In this document: positions 19,428 to 27,855 of the stretch, one piece after another
Layout of the letters: every line of letters begins with the position of its first letter
Position numbering within the stretch: the stretch's first letter is position 1
IMG/VR virus record: IMGVR_UViG_3300044701_002789
Location: 1 to 64,000 of that record
Strand: one strand, 5' to 3'
Source of the DNA: a virus
DNA length: 64,000 nucleotides
Translations under genes and position numbers: made by a program
The notes under the pieces: generated by a model
The model's database searches: none
What the model was told of the DNA's origin: nothing
Seen by the model: the letters and a program-made list of their open reading frames with translations, nothing else

Positions 19428-20140
19428 AAAAAACTTGATAACCCTTCAAGAGTAACTTCACTTTCAACTTTTGTCTTAGGGTTAGTTACTTTAACTGTAT
19501 GGGAAAGTTTTGGCATAGTTTCAAAATACTTCTCAATTTGTTTAAATTGAGAAGTATTCATTTGATCTAAAAATTCCATGAGTTCTTTTTTGGTCACATC
19601 AGCAGCAACCCATACTTCATCCTCATTATAAATCTTGTCTATACAAGACGCAATAAGTTCAAATGATTGATCAATAGCATTATTATTAGATATATCAAAA
19701 TTGTTTTTGATGAATTGGTCCAATGATGGATACTTCATTTCCATCATCAAACTATCATCTAACTTAATTTTATTAGTATGATCCTTATTTGTTTGTACTT
19801 TAATATCTTCTACGTTGATCTTAACTTCAACAGTAGTTTCTTCATCATCTGGGCAGAATATGTTTACATCTATTTCTTCACCAACAGATTTTGCTCGGAT
19901 ATTTAAGAAAATATATTCTATATCAAATGTTGGTAAAGTTTCAACTTTGATATTCTTGGCTTCTACACAATTTTTAATAACAGTTTTTATTGCTGTAGTA
20001 ATTTGTTTAGTATCCTCAGACTCCAACGCAATAACCAGTAATTTTTCTTCTTTAACTAAAAATGGTCGGTACTTTATTGTTTCGCCAGTAGAAGGTAATT
20101 CCAATTCATAAGTTGGCGTAGCAATTTTTGGTAAAGGCAT
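19421..20140 (-). CDS. 26: Baseplate hub subunit / tail assembly protein gp26
   Basis: 239 residues. MPLPKIATPTYELELPSTGE, then IKYRPFLVKEEKLLVIALES, is the characteristic N-terminus of gp26 in T4-like cyanophages. The protein is soluble and acidic. It lies directly upstream of the tape-measure-like genes, the position of tail assembly chaperones in many phages. A late promoter TATAAATA sits 27 nt before the start. Its 3' end carries the slippery heptamer that may extend it into gp51. Confidence 0.85.
   Translation of the reverse strand: MPLPKIATPTYELELPSTGETIKYRPFLVKEEKLLVIALESEDTKQITTAIKTVIKNCVEAKNIKVETLPTFDIEYIFLNIRAKSVGEEIDVNIFCPDDEETTVEVKINVEDIKVQTNKDHTNKIKLDDSLMMEMKYPSLDQFIKNNFDISNNNAIDQSFELIASCIDKIYNEDEVWVAADVTKKELMEFLDQMNTSQFKQIEKYFETMPKLSHTVKVTNPKTKVESEVTLEGLSSFFA
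19427..19433 (-). promoter_or_regulatory. Candidate -1 ribosomal frameshift site (TTTTTTC)
   Basis: In the gp26 frame the codons are AGT TTT TTC GCC TAG. The heptamer T TTT TTC allows both tRNAs to slip back one base and re-pair with TTT TTT, after which the -1 frame stays open for 64 codons. The stop TAG follows one codon later. Confidence 0.6.
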
Positions 20141-20166
20141 AATCCTTAAAACAATTCAGGTGTTTT

Positions 20167-20174
20167 TATTTATA
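20167..20174 (-). promoter_or_regulatory. T4-like late promoter (TATAAATA)
   Basis: An exact TATAAATA on the minus strand, 27 nt upstream of the gp26 start, matches the T4 late -10 element recognised by gp55/gp33-modified polymerase. Confidence 0.75.
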
Positions 20175-20192
20175 TGCATATTATTAATTAAT

Positions 20193-21065
20193 CTACCCAA
20201 AATTTATTCCAGTTAAAGTACTCTGTTGAAAATTTTGTGCAACATTTGTCGCATTAAAATTAGCATTGGTAAATGTTCCTGGCGAATAATTTCCAAGATT
20301 TATATTTTGAGAATATATGGTGTTTAGATTAGCTTGCTGAATTGGATTAGATTCAAATGGATTGGTTGGAACTTCTGATGACAATGATTCAACCGGAGCA
20401 TAAGAACCAGAATAAGAATTATTAGAAACTACATATCTATCATAAGAAAAAGACACAGTGACTTTTAATAATTGTGATGTTTCATAAGATACTGGTATTG
20501 AAGATATTGATATTGGAAAAGAATTGAAAAAACTATAAACTATTTTTTCCGACTTACCATTTTTTGGACTGGTTTCTGGTGCTTTTCCCGGTTTTCCAAT
20601 ATTTCTTTCAAATTTGGTTATATAAATTGTAGTTTTATATGTTTCGGGATAAGCAATTCTATATGAATTATTGAGGTTGGGTGCATCTTCTATCTGTTCA
20701 CCAATAATAAATCTCATCCAAGCTTCAAATAATCTTATTTGAGTATATTTCTGATCCACGTAAAAACTAAAATCGGATTGATTATCATATAATCTCCGAT
20801 ATGCATGTCGTTGTGTTACACCAGTAAAATCGTTATTTAATTCATGTGTAGTTAAAGAAGATCCTGGTAAAACCGCATCTGAGCAAGAAATAATTAGATT
20901 TTTAGTAATCTCAGATTTATTCCCCAACTTATTGAAATTAAGAATTCTTTCCACTCCAGATGGATACGGAAAATAACATTCATAATGAGATGTTAATGCT
21001 GGTTGCATTAAAAATCTTTTAATATCACTTACTGATCTTACTTCTGGATTGGGTGATATAGACAT
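20193..21065 (-). CDS. 54: Baseplate-tail tube initiator, gp54-like
   Basis: 290 residues. The protein has a tube-like fold pattern: an N-terminal stretch (VSDIKRFLMQPALTSHYECY), a central SDFSFYVDQKYTQIRLFEAW and a C-terminal SFPISISSIPVSYETSQLLK, followed by VTVSFSYDRYVV. These are the positions and residues seen in tail-tube-related proteins and in cyanophage gp54. Nearby gp48 (tube cap) and gp53 support a role where the tube meets the baseplate. Confidence 0.65.
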   Translation of the reverse strand: MSISPNPEVRSVSDIKRFLMQPALTSHYECYFPYPSGVERILNFNKLGNKSEITKNLIISCSDAVLPGSSLTTHELNNDFTGVTQRHAYRRLYDNQSDFSFYVDQKYTQIRLFEAWMRFIIGEQIEDAPNLNNSYRIAYPETYKTTIYITKFERNIGKPGKAPETSPKNGKSEKIVYSFFNSFPISISSIPVSYETSQLLKVTVSFSYDRYVVSNNSYSGSYAPVESLSSEVPTNPFESNPIQQANLNTIYSQNINLGNYSPGTFTNANFNATNVAQNFQQSTLTGINFG

Positions 21066-21066
21066 C

Positions 21067-21074
21067 TATAAATA
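21067..21074 (+). promoter_or_regulatory. Late promoter for gp4-gp48-gp53 (TATAAATA)
   Basis: An exact TATAAATA on the plus strand, 22 nt before the gp4 ATG at 21097. It faces a minus-strand late element 18 nt away. Confidence 0.75.
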
Positions 21075-21091
21075 CATAGACTATTATTATG

Positions 21092-21099
21092 TATTTATG
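21092..21099 (-). promoter_or_regulatory. Late promoter for gp54-like gene (CATAAATA)
   Basis: CATAAATA on the minus strand, 27 nt before the start at 21065. It overlaps the ATG of gp4 on the other strand, so the two late promoters are divergent and interleaved. Confidence 0.65.
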
Positions 21100-21561
21100 G
21101 GTAAAGACGGTAAATATGTTCAAGGAAGATTCAATCCACAACACCCAGAAAAATATAAAGGTGATGTAAACAATATAATTTACAGAAGTTCTTGGGAACT
21201 TGAATTCATGAGATATTGTGATAGAAGAGAAAATATCCTTGAATGGGGTTCTGAAGAATTTTTTATTCCTTATCTGGATCCTACAACTAATAAAGTTCGT
21301 AGATACTTTCCGGACTTTATTGTTAAGATAAGGGAAAATACTGGAATCGTGAAAACTTATGTGGTTGAAGTGAAACCGAAAAAACAAACAAAACCACCTG
21401 TTCCGGGAAAAAAGAAAACAAAAACTTTAATTAATGAAAGTATAACATACGAAAAAAACCTTGCAAAATGGAAGGCGGCAAAGGAATGGTGTGATGATAG
21501 AAAACTAAATTTTAAGATAATTACTGAAGATGACTTGGGTATAAAATATCGTGATAAATAA
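21097..21561 (+). CDS. 4: Head completion protein gp4
   Basis: 154 residues from the ATG at 21097 (MGKDGKYVQGRFNPQHPEKY); an in-frame ATG at 21049 lies upstream of the late promoter and is rejected. The sequence YRSSWELEFMRYCDRRENIL, then PDFIVKIR and TYVVEVKPKKQ, is the gp4 (gp50/gp4) head-completion family with a restriction-endonuclease-like core (D-E-K residues). In T4, gp4 acts on packaged heads before tail joining. Confidence 0.85.
   Translation: MGKDGKYVQGRFNPQHPEKYKGDVNNIIYRSSWELEFMRYCDRRENILEWGSEEFFIPYLDPTTNKVRRYFPDFIVKIRENTGIVKTYVVEVKPKKQTKPPVPGKKKTKTLINESITYEKNLAKWKAAKEWCDDRKLNFKIITEDDLGIKYRDK
21554..21561 (+). promoter_or_regulatory. Possible late promoter for gp48 (GATAAATA)
   Basis: GATAAATA overlaps the gp4 stop codon, 29 nt before the gp48 ATG. 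Its first base differs from TATAAATA, so it is a weaker candidate. Confidence 0.45.
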
Positions 21562-21590
21562 AGAATAAAGAAGTTCTTATTTCTAAATTA

Positions 21591-23027
21591 ATGACAGATG
21601 TATTTTCCCCTAGCGCCAATGATATTGCAGTCTATACGACAGATAAATTTGGACTGTTAAAGGATGGTACGGGAAATTCATATAGAACTGTCGTAAAAGC
21701 AAATATAAATGGTAGTATAGATGTCTATTCTAAAGGAACCGGACTTTTTGGTGCTGATGAATTATTATTTCAATATAGTCCCGTATCAAATAAACCCGAT
21801 TTTAGTAAGGGAAAATTTAGAGAAGGTCCGCAAACTGCCTTAAATTCTTTTTTCAATTCTCCAAATTCTAATGGTCAGCAATTTTTAAAAGATGCAAAAA
21901 CCAAATGGTATCAGGAAGTAAATCCAAATGCTGCCAAAAGACTGGCAACTTTACCGGGATACCGATCTATTGCAAGTACAACACAACCAAGAAACAAACC
22001 AAATGTAGACCCAAATGCCGCAGAAGCAATTGAACAAGCAACAGGAACCGAACAAACCCCCATTGAAGGTGAAGATACATCTCAAGACATACAACAATCA
22101 TATAATGAAAATTTTAACAATTTAAATAATGTGACAATAGAAGGTGGAAAAATACGAGGCGTAAAAGAATATCCAAGTAACAATAATCTTCGTTATCCTA
22201 TAGATTTAAATTTAAAAATTCAGGATTGTATTCAATTCACAATGGTTGAATATAGACCAAGAAAATTAAGCGCCAATGCAATTTCCGAAGGAAAAATATT
22301 AACAGAAAGATCAGTTGCAAGTGCAAAAGAAATAGGAAGTACAGTAACTTTACCAATTCAACCATCTATAACAGATTCAAATATAGTGAATTGGGGATCC
22401 GAAACAATGAATGCATTTCAGGGAATCGCTGCTGCAGCAGCCATGAGCACTATTTTGGGTGATGGGGGAACCGTAGCAGAACAACTATCTGCAGCCAAAA
22501 GTTTAATAACAAATGAAAAAGAAAACTTAAAAAATGCAATAGCTGCTTATTTTGCCGGAGAAGCTGCCAGCACCAAAGGATTATTAACAAGAACAACTGG
22601 TGGAATAATTAACCCAAATATGGAACTACTTTTTAATGGTCCAGAATTGAGAACTTTTAGTTTCAATTTCACTATGTCCGCAAGAAATTCTACTGAATCT
22701 AAAACAATAAAAAATATTATAAGATTCTTTAAACAAGGAATGTCGGTAAAAAGAGCATCCTCAGATTTATTTTTAAAAACTCCCCATACATTTGCTATAA
22801 AATATATTATGGGAGGTAACAAAGAACATCCTTGGATCAATAAAATAAAAGAGTGTGCTCTTGTAAATTGCACAGTAAATTACACGCCATCGGGATCATA
22901 TGCAACATATAATGATGGTGCAATGACTTCCTATGAGTTATCATTAAGTTTTAATGAACTTGAACCAATTTATGATGATGATTATCAAAATGCATCAAAA
23001 TCTTTTGAATCAGAAATAGGTTACTAA
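21591..23027 (+). CDS. 48: Baseplate tail tube cap gp48
   Basis: 478 residues. The N-terminus MTDVFSPSANDIAVYTTDKF and the C-terminal tube-like domain (FNGPELRTFSFNFTMSARNS, then VNCTVNYTPSGSYATYNDGA) match the cyanophage gp48 pattern. An Ala-rich helical insertion lies at ~285-330. Together with gp54 it nucleates the tail tube on the baseplate in T4. It ends 1 nt before gp53. Confidence 0.85.
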   Translation: MTDVFSPSANDIAVYTTDKFGLLKDGTGNSYRTVVKANINGSIDVYSKGTGLFGADELLFQYSPVSNKPDFSKGKFREGPQTALNSFFNSPNSNGQQFLKDAKTKWYQEVNPNAAKRLATLPGYRSIASTTQPRNKPNVDPNAAEAIEQATGTEQTPIEGEDTSQDIQQSYNENFNNLNNVTIEGGKIRGVKEYPSNNNLRYPIDLNLKIQDCIQFTMVEYRPRKLSANAISEGKILTERSVASAKEIGSTVTLPIQPSITDSNIVNWGSETMNAFQGIAAAAAMSTILGDGGTVAEQLSAAKSLITNEKENLKNAIAAYFAGEAASTKGLLTRTTGGIINPNMELLFNGPELRTFSFNFTMSARNSTESKTIKNIIRFFKQGMSVKRASSDLFLKTPHTFAIKYIMGGNKEHPWINKIKECALVNCTVNYTPSGSYATYNDGAMTSYELSLSFNELEPIYDDDYQNASKSFESEIGY

Positions 23028-23028
23028 A

Positions 23029-23694
23029 ATGGCATCATACTTCAGACAACTTCCAAACTTTGAATATGTCTCCAGAAATGATGGGGAACAATACTTATCA
23101 GATTATGTTCCGGTAAAAAATCTCTTCAAAAGAGGTAAAATAAGAGAATACATTTTTGCAAATTTACAATTTTTTGAGAAGTATCAAATCATTGGTGATG
23201 AGAGACCTGATAATGTTGCATATAAAGTTTATGATGATGAATCATTAGATTGGGTGATTCTTCTTTCTAATAATATTTTAAATATTCAGTCTGAATGGCC
23301 AATGTCTCAACGAACATTTGATCAAGTCATGTTGGAAAAATATGATGATTATGAGACTCTTTATAGTAGTATTCATCATTATGAGTCTTTAGAAGTAATA
23401 AATTCATCTGGTCTTGTTATCTTCCCATCGGGCGTAGAAGTGAATGAAGATTTTTTCGTTGAATACAATGATGATGGAACAATCGTATACGCAAGAGATA
23501 TCACAGTACCAGTTACAAACTATGAATATGAAGTTAGACTAGAAGAAAAGAAAAGAAATATTTACATACTTAAACCACAATATCTTAATATTATTTTTAA
23601 TGATATGGAAGATATTATGCAGTACAAAAAAGGGTCTCAACAATACATTAGCGAGACCCTTAAGAGAGGAGATAATATTAGACTTTATACTTAA
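23029..23694 (+). CDS. 53: Baseplate wedge protein gp53
   Basis: 221 residues. MASYFRQLPNFEYVSRNDGE, then VKNLFKRGKIREYIFANLQF and DESLDWVILLSNNILN, is the gp53 wedge family. Its stop codon overlaps the stop of the convergent gp32 gene by 4 nt (TTAA). Confidence 0.9.
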   Translation: MASYFRQLPNFEYVSRNDGEQYLSDYVPVKNLFKRGKIREYIFANLQFFEKYQIIGDERPDNVAYKVYDDESLDWVILLSNNILNIQSEWPMSQRTFDQVMLEKYDDYETLYSSIHHYESLEVINSSGLVIFPSGVEVNEDFFVEYNDDGTIVYARDITVPVTNYEYEVRLEEKKRNIYILKPQYLNIIFNDMEDIMQYKKGSQQYISETLKRGDNIRLYT

Positions 23695-24629
23695 CTTTCT
23701 GCAAGTTTTTTGAAGTAGGAAAGAGTATCTTCAGAGTCATCTTCATCTTCAGTTGGAACATTTACAGTCTTACTATTACGGTAAGATTGTTCCAGTTCTT
23801 CCATCAAATTATCAGTGGTACTGCTTTGAGTGACATAAGAATCATATTCTTCTTCTTGGTCTGCAGTAGATGACTTAGGAGCGACTTTACCAGTTCCGAG
23901 AACAAAGTTTAGACGCTTTTCCAGATCCTCATAAGTCTTGAATTGGTCGGGAGCAACAATTGAAGCAAGAGAATACTCTTTCTTCCAGATTGCTTCCATC
24001 GCATCATCATCTTCTAGAAGTGGTTCTGAAGAATCAAACTCAGACTTATCATAATTCCAGTAACCTTCAACTTTACGGATCTTGAGGCGGAAATTCGCAC
24101 CTTTCCAAAAGTCAAATGGATTGATTGGTTCTTCGTCTTCAAACTCCGGTTGCATGGAATTCAGAATCTTATCAAAGATCTTTTTACCATACTTGAAGAG
24201 AAATACTTTCCCCTCATTCTCTTGGTTTGCGGGGTCCTTGATTACATAAATGTTTGAGTAATAGGACAGTTTGCGCTTCCTTTGACGTGCAATTTCTTTG
24301 TCGCGATCATTTCCAGAGTTCCACAGTTCGGAATTGGATGCACATACTGGGCATTTTTGTCCGAGTGTAGTTAGGCAGTTGTCAATTAACCAACCACCAT
24401 TTCCTTGGAAAGCGTGATTATACATTTTTACCCAAGGAAGGTCTTCACCATCAGGTGCTGGTAAGAAGCGAATAATAGCAGAACCTACATCACCTTTACC
24501 CATTGTGGGTTTCCAGAGACGATCATCGGCGCCGCCTTGAGCACCAGTATTCATTTTTTCTACTTCTTTCACCAACTTTTCGGTGAGAGAACCAAGAGAG
24601 GATTGTTTTTTTAAGGATTGAAATGACAT
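23691..24629 (-). CDS. 32: Single-stranded DNA-binding protein gp32
   Basis: 312 residues. The basic N-terminus (MSFQSLKKQSSLGSLTEKLV) is the cooperativity domain. The core has HAFQGNGGWLIDNCLTTLGQ followed by KCPVC, the zinc-binding part of gp32. The C-terminus is acidic (PTEDEDDSEDTL), which in T4 contacts other replication proteins. It begins the replication block with gp59 and gp33. Confidence 0.9.
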   Translation of the reverse strand: MSFQSLKKQSSLGSLTEKLVKEVEKMNTGAQGGADDRLWKPTMGKGDVGSAIIRFLPAPDGEDLPWVKMYNHAFQGNGGWLIDNCLTTLGQKCPVCASNSELWNSGNDRDKEIARQRKRKLSYYSNIYVIKDPANQENEGKVFLFKYGKKIFDKILNSMQPEFEDEEPINPFDFWKGANFRLKIRKVEGYWNYDKSEFDSSEPLLEDDDAMEAIWKKEYSLASIVAPDQFKTYEDLEKRLNFVLGTGKVAPKSSTADQEEEYDSYVTQSSTTDNLMEELEQSYRNSKTVNVPTEDEDDSEDTLSYFKKLAES

Positions 24630-24698
24630 GTTTAATTAGATTAGATAGATTTGGCCTTTGTGATTTAGCTTAAGGGATCATCCAGCCCAGTATTAAGT

Positions 24699-25043
24699 TT
24701 ATCCTACATCTTCAGGGTTGTCAAGTTGTCTTTTCATCAGGTCAATTAATTTGGACATGCTGTTGAAAACTACATTCATATCAACATCAGGATTCATTCC
24801 CATCATTTGAGCAGATTCAATGATTTTTTGTTTCATTTGAATTGCCTCAGGATCATCAGATAAACTTAATCTAGTATAAAGAACTTGTTGTTTATTTAAT
24901 AATTTTTCTAAAGTATCTATATGTGATCTTTTTTGCTCATTATCCATGAAGGCAAAATTAAAAACATTTTTATAAACTTCTTCTTGAAGAATAGATATTT
25001 GTTCCATTTCAGAACGAACAATATCGGAAGTAAAAAAACTCAT
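24699..25043 (-). CDS. Conserved hypothetical protein between gp32 and gp59
   Basis: 114 residues from the ATG at 25043, which overlaps the gp59 stop (ATGA). It is helical throughout (FFTSDIVRSEMEQISILQEE; LLNKQQVLYTRLSLSDDPEA). Proteins of this kind occupy the same slot in cyanomyoviruses and have a helical pattern like cyanobacterial DUF1825 proteins. A role with gp32/gp59 is only inferred. Confidence 0.65.
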   Translation of the reverse strand: MSFFTSDIVRSEMEQISILQEEVYKNVFNFAFMDNEQKRSHIDTLEKLLNKQQVLYTRLSLSDDPEAIQMKQKIIESAQMMGMNPDVDMNVVFNSMSKLIDLMKRQLDNPEDVG

Positions 25044-25627
25044 AGCACACACTCCTTTAAAAGCGTTTTAAATTTATTATTATCTATTTGAAGAAATGGA
25101 GTGTATTTTTCAATCTTCATTGAAACGGATTCCCAAACAGGATCTTTTAATTTATCATCAAAATTATTTTTGTATTTGAGAATATTGTTTAATACTATCA
25201 TAGTTTCTAATGATAGTTTATTTTGTAAAAATTGCTTCAAGATTTTGGGATGTTTATTACCTTCTATCTCAAACATTTCATCAAAATTATCGGGATTTAA
25301 AATACTAACTTCATTTTTAAAGATGTAAGTGAGAGATTGCGTTTTGCGAATCCATTGTTTATATGTTTGATCTCCCTCTTTTATTATTTCACCAATCCAG
25401 AGTGATTGAGGATCATCACAAGAAACAAAATTAGAAACAAAAAAGTTTACAATTTCTTCATCACTTTTCTGCCTAGACATTTTTTCAAAATAAAATCTAT
25501 CGTTACGCTTATAAAAAGATTTTAAATTTGCTCTAACTTTTCCTTTATATGTGAAATAATTGTAATTATGTAAAGTAAAATGATTTTTGATGCTCAAAAA
25601 AGTTGTATAGACTTGAAAGGGATTCAC
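25040..25627 (-). CDS. 59: Helicase loader gp59
   Basis: 195 residues (MNPFQVYTTFLSIKNHFTLH). The sequence MSRQKSDEEIVNFFVSNFVS, then WIGEIIKEGDQTYKQWIRKT, follows the gp59 family, which loads the gp41 helicase on gp32-coated DNA. It lies between gp33 and gp32, with a 4-nt overlap downstream. Confidence 0.85.
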   Translation of the reverse strand: MNPFQVYTTFLSIKNHFTLHNYNYFTYKGKVRANLKSFYKRNDRFYFEKMSRQKSDEEIVNFFVSNFVSCDDPQSLWIGEIIKEGDQTYKQWIRKTQSLTYIFKNEVSILNPDNFDEMFEIEGNKHPKILKQFLQNKLSLETMIVLNNILKYKNNFDDKLKDPVWESVSMKIEKYTPFLQIDNNKFKTLLKECVL

Positions 25628-25629
25628 AT

Positions 25630-25896
25630 TTAAAATACTAATTTTGCTTTAGTTGTTTTCTTTAAGAAGTTTAGTTGAATTGCCTCACATTTAATCTTTT
25701 CTTTAAGAGGTTTTGAAATTAACTTAGGTACAGATTCCAAATCAATTTTATTAATCTCACAAAATGCAATGATTGCATCAATATAAGTTATACTTTCTTT
25801 TAGAACAAGGGTCTCAATCTCTTGAGCAAACCTTGCTGGACAATAAAATTTTTCTTCCAGTACTTTTTCTAGTTCTTGGTTTAAGTCGGAATTCAT
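25630..25896 (-). CDS. 33: Late transcription co-activator gp33
   Basis: 88 residues from the ATG at 25896; a GTG at 25920 would add eight residues. YCPARFAQEIETLVLKESIT, then DAIIAFCEINKIDLESVPKL and ISKPLKEKIKCEAIQLNFLK, is the gp33 pattern of cyanophages. gp33 bridges the polymerase and the sliding clamp at late promoters, which this window contains in number. Confidence 0.8.
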   Translation of the reverse strand: MNSDLNQELEKVLEEKFYCPARFAQEIETLVLKESITYIDAIIAFCEINKIDLESVPKLISKPLKEKIKCEAIQLNFLKKTTKAKLVF

Positions 25897-25971
25897 CAAT
25901 TGAATGAGAGTGAGTGGCACAGTTATTGATCCATCATACTTAAGACATCATACATTAGTTCGGAACAAAAG

Positions 25972-26640
25972 TCAAGACAGCAGTTTGAGTTTATCGTCAA
26001 CAAACTTTTTAATATATTTTACGACAAGTTTCATATACTTGTCCAAATCCCGTTCTTCGTAAACTACACAATCACCATTTTCGCAAGTCATTATAATAAC
26101 TAGTTTTTTAATTTGAATACCAGTCATTTCATAAAATGCCATACCATAAAACATAGTTTGTACGAAGTATGACTCAATCCATTCTACGGGTTTTGGTTCT
26201 TTGGATGTTTTATAATCTATGACTGCAAGTTCTCCATCAAATTCGGCAATGGTGTCAACTGATCCAGCGACACCTAAGTGCATACTGAAAAGAGAACCTT
26301 CAATAGTATGAATATTATTTATTCGGTGCAAAGAAGGTTTAATAATAGTAAAGAGATGCTGAGAAATTGGTTGAACTTCAGGCAAATCTTTATTGAACAA
26401 ATAATTTTCAATAAGGGTATGAGTACCAGTACCCCTACTTGTTGCTTTTTTAGTTATTTTATTTGCTTCTTCTTCACCAACTCTTTGACGCCATTTTGCA
26501 AATTTTTCTTTGTTATAATGACTTATAACTGAGGTAATAGAAACTAATTTTTTATTTTCCTCATTGACAGTATAATAACGAACACCATCTATAGTTTCCC
26601 TATTTAAAGTGGGGAGATCCAAATCAACATGAACAAACAT
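25972..26640 (-). CDS. PD-(D/E)XK exonuclease (RecB/Cas4-like)
   Basis: 222 residues. Residues in order: ATSRGTGTHTLIENYL (conserved GT-H helix), LGVAGSVDTIAEFDGELAVI (acidic Asp), DYKTSKEP (D-x-K core) and SYFVQTMFYGMAFYEM (Q-x3-Y motif). This order is that of RecB-like single-domain nucleases found in cyanophages. It overlaps no neighbour and lies 3 nt from phoH. Confidence 0.8.
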   Translation of the reverse strand: MFVHVDLDLPTLNRETIDGVRYYTVNEENKKLVSITSVISHYNKEKFAKWRQRVGEEEANKITKKATSRGTGTHTLIENYLFNKDLPEVQPISQHLFTIIKPSLHRINNIHTIEGSLFSMHLGVAGSVDTIAEFDGELAVIDYKTSKEPKPVEWIESYFVQTMFYGMAFYEMTGIQIKKLVIIMTCENGDCVVYEERDLDKYMKLVVKYIKKFVDDKLKLLS

Positions 26641-26643
26641 AGT

Positions 26644-27408
26644 TTATATTTCAATATTTAAAGTGTGCTTTGCAATTAGATATTCTTTAACCAATCCAGA
26701 CCTACATACATCCTCAATACCAAATTCAATAAACTCAAACGATGGCATAATCTGGAGAATCTTGATAAAGTCATGAATTCCATTTCTTTCATTTTGGCGA
26801 ACTAAATCACTTTGAGAGGCGTCGCCACAGAACATAATTTTGCAATTTTCACCTACGCGAGTAATAATAGAATCATTCTCATGACCATTCATATTCTGAA
26901 ATTCATCAACAATTAGAATACAATTATCAAATGTAGTTCCCCTTAAAAAAGAAGAAGACCAAAAACTTATAGTTCCTTGTGTTTTAAGATTTCCATAAAG
27001 CATTTCAAAGTCTTCATCTGATGGAAGTTGAAACATATATTTTACCATATTCTTATATGGTATTTCAAATAATGCACTCTTGTCTTCATGTCCACCCGGA
27101 AGAAAACCTATTTCTCTAGTTTGCACTAAAGAACGAATAATATAAATTTTTTCATAGGGTGATCTTTCATCAAGAACATCTTTTAATGCATTATAGAGAA
27201 CAATAAAAGTTTTACCAGTTCCAGCAGCACCATAGGCAACTATATGTTTACCATCAGAATAGGAATCAAAAAGTTTTGATTGGTTATCTGTCAATGGTTC
27301 AATATTTAAAAGTAATTCCGAATTAATTGGTTTTCTGCGCTTAATTTGCTTCGCAGTCATACCAGTTCCGATTTGAACTTCTTGCGAATTTCTTCTTTTT
27401 CTTGCCAT
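26644..27408 (-). CDS. phoH: PhoH-like P-loop ATPase
   Basis: 254 residues. Walker A is VAYGAAGTGKTF at about residue 57 and Walker B is NCILIVDEFQNM near 165; a GDASQSDL segment acts as the sensor region. This is the PhoH family common in marine and freshwater cyanophages. The cellular function is not settled; RNA metabolism and phosphate stress have both been proposed. Confidence 0.9.
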   Translation of the reverse strand: MARKRRNSQEVQIGTGMTAKQIKRRKPINSELLLNIEPLTDNQSKLFDSYSDGKHIVAYGAAGTGKTFIVLYNALKDVLDERSPYEKIYIIRSLVQTREIGFLPGGHEDKSALFEIPYKNMVKYMFQLPSDEDFEMLYGNLKTQGTISFWSSSFLRGTTFDNCILIVDEFQNMNGHENDSIITRVGENCKIMFCGDASQSDLVRQNERNGIHDFIKILQIMPSFEFIEFGIEDVCRSGLVKEYLIAKHTLNIEI

Positions 27409-27414
27409 AGGTAT

Positions 27415-27663
27415 TTAAATAGTTTTTACGCGAGATCCTGGGGCTTTTGATGCTTTATGAAGTACATCATTCCATCCAGGATTTTTTTTAATAAGTTTAT
27501 CTCTCCACTCGCCAACTTCACCAGAAGCGGGGCAAGTGGATGGATCACTCCAATCTCTTGCCCAATCGGGATTATCTTGTTTCCATTGATCCCATTCATT
27601 TATACTCATAGTTACTTCTTTTTGTTCGCCAGTAACTTTATTGATAATTGGATAAGTCGCCAA
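27415..27663 (-). CDS. Conserved hypothetical cyanophage protein
   Basis: 82 residues (MATYPIINKVTGEQKEVTMS), with a W-rich middle (DQWKQDNPDWARDWSDPSTC) and a C-terminal GWNDVLHKASKAPGSRVK. The N-terminal INKVTGEQKEV--S--EW pattern resembles the C-terminal part of FmdB-like phage proteins. It sits 6 nt from phoH in the same direction. Confidence 0.65.
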   Translation of the reverse strand: MATYPIINKVTGEQKEVTMSINEWDQWKQDNPDWARDWSDPSTCPASGEVGEWRDKLIKKNPGWNDVLHKASKAPGSRVKTI

Positions 27664-27691
27664 TTTAAACCTCCATTCTGTATTGGTATAT

Positions 27692-27850
27692 TTATTCTAA
27701 TGTTATAGAGGGTGCATCATCACATTCTACGCAATTAATACATTCATCCATGTCGGGATTTTCTTTTAAGAATGATTGCAGTTCTTCTTCAGTTAAGAGA
27801 ATTTTAAAAATATGACCAGTAGAATGGTCTTTAATGCACCAACTTTTCAT
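27692..27850 (-). CDS. Small acidic cysteine-containing protein
   Basis: 52 residues: MKSWCIKDHSTGHIFKILLT, then EEELQSFLKENPD, with a CINCVEC cysteine cluster near the C-terminus. The TG--F---LTEEE---FL-ENPD pattern is like that of the neighbouring 82-residue protein. The CxxC pairs could bind zinc. It lies 5 nt downstream of thyX. Confidence 0.55.
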   Translation of the reverse strand: MKSWCIKDHSTGHIFKILLTEEELQSFLKENPDMDECINCVECDDAPSITLE

Positions 27851-27855
27851 TGAAC

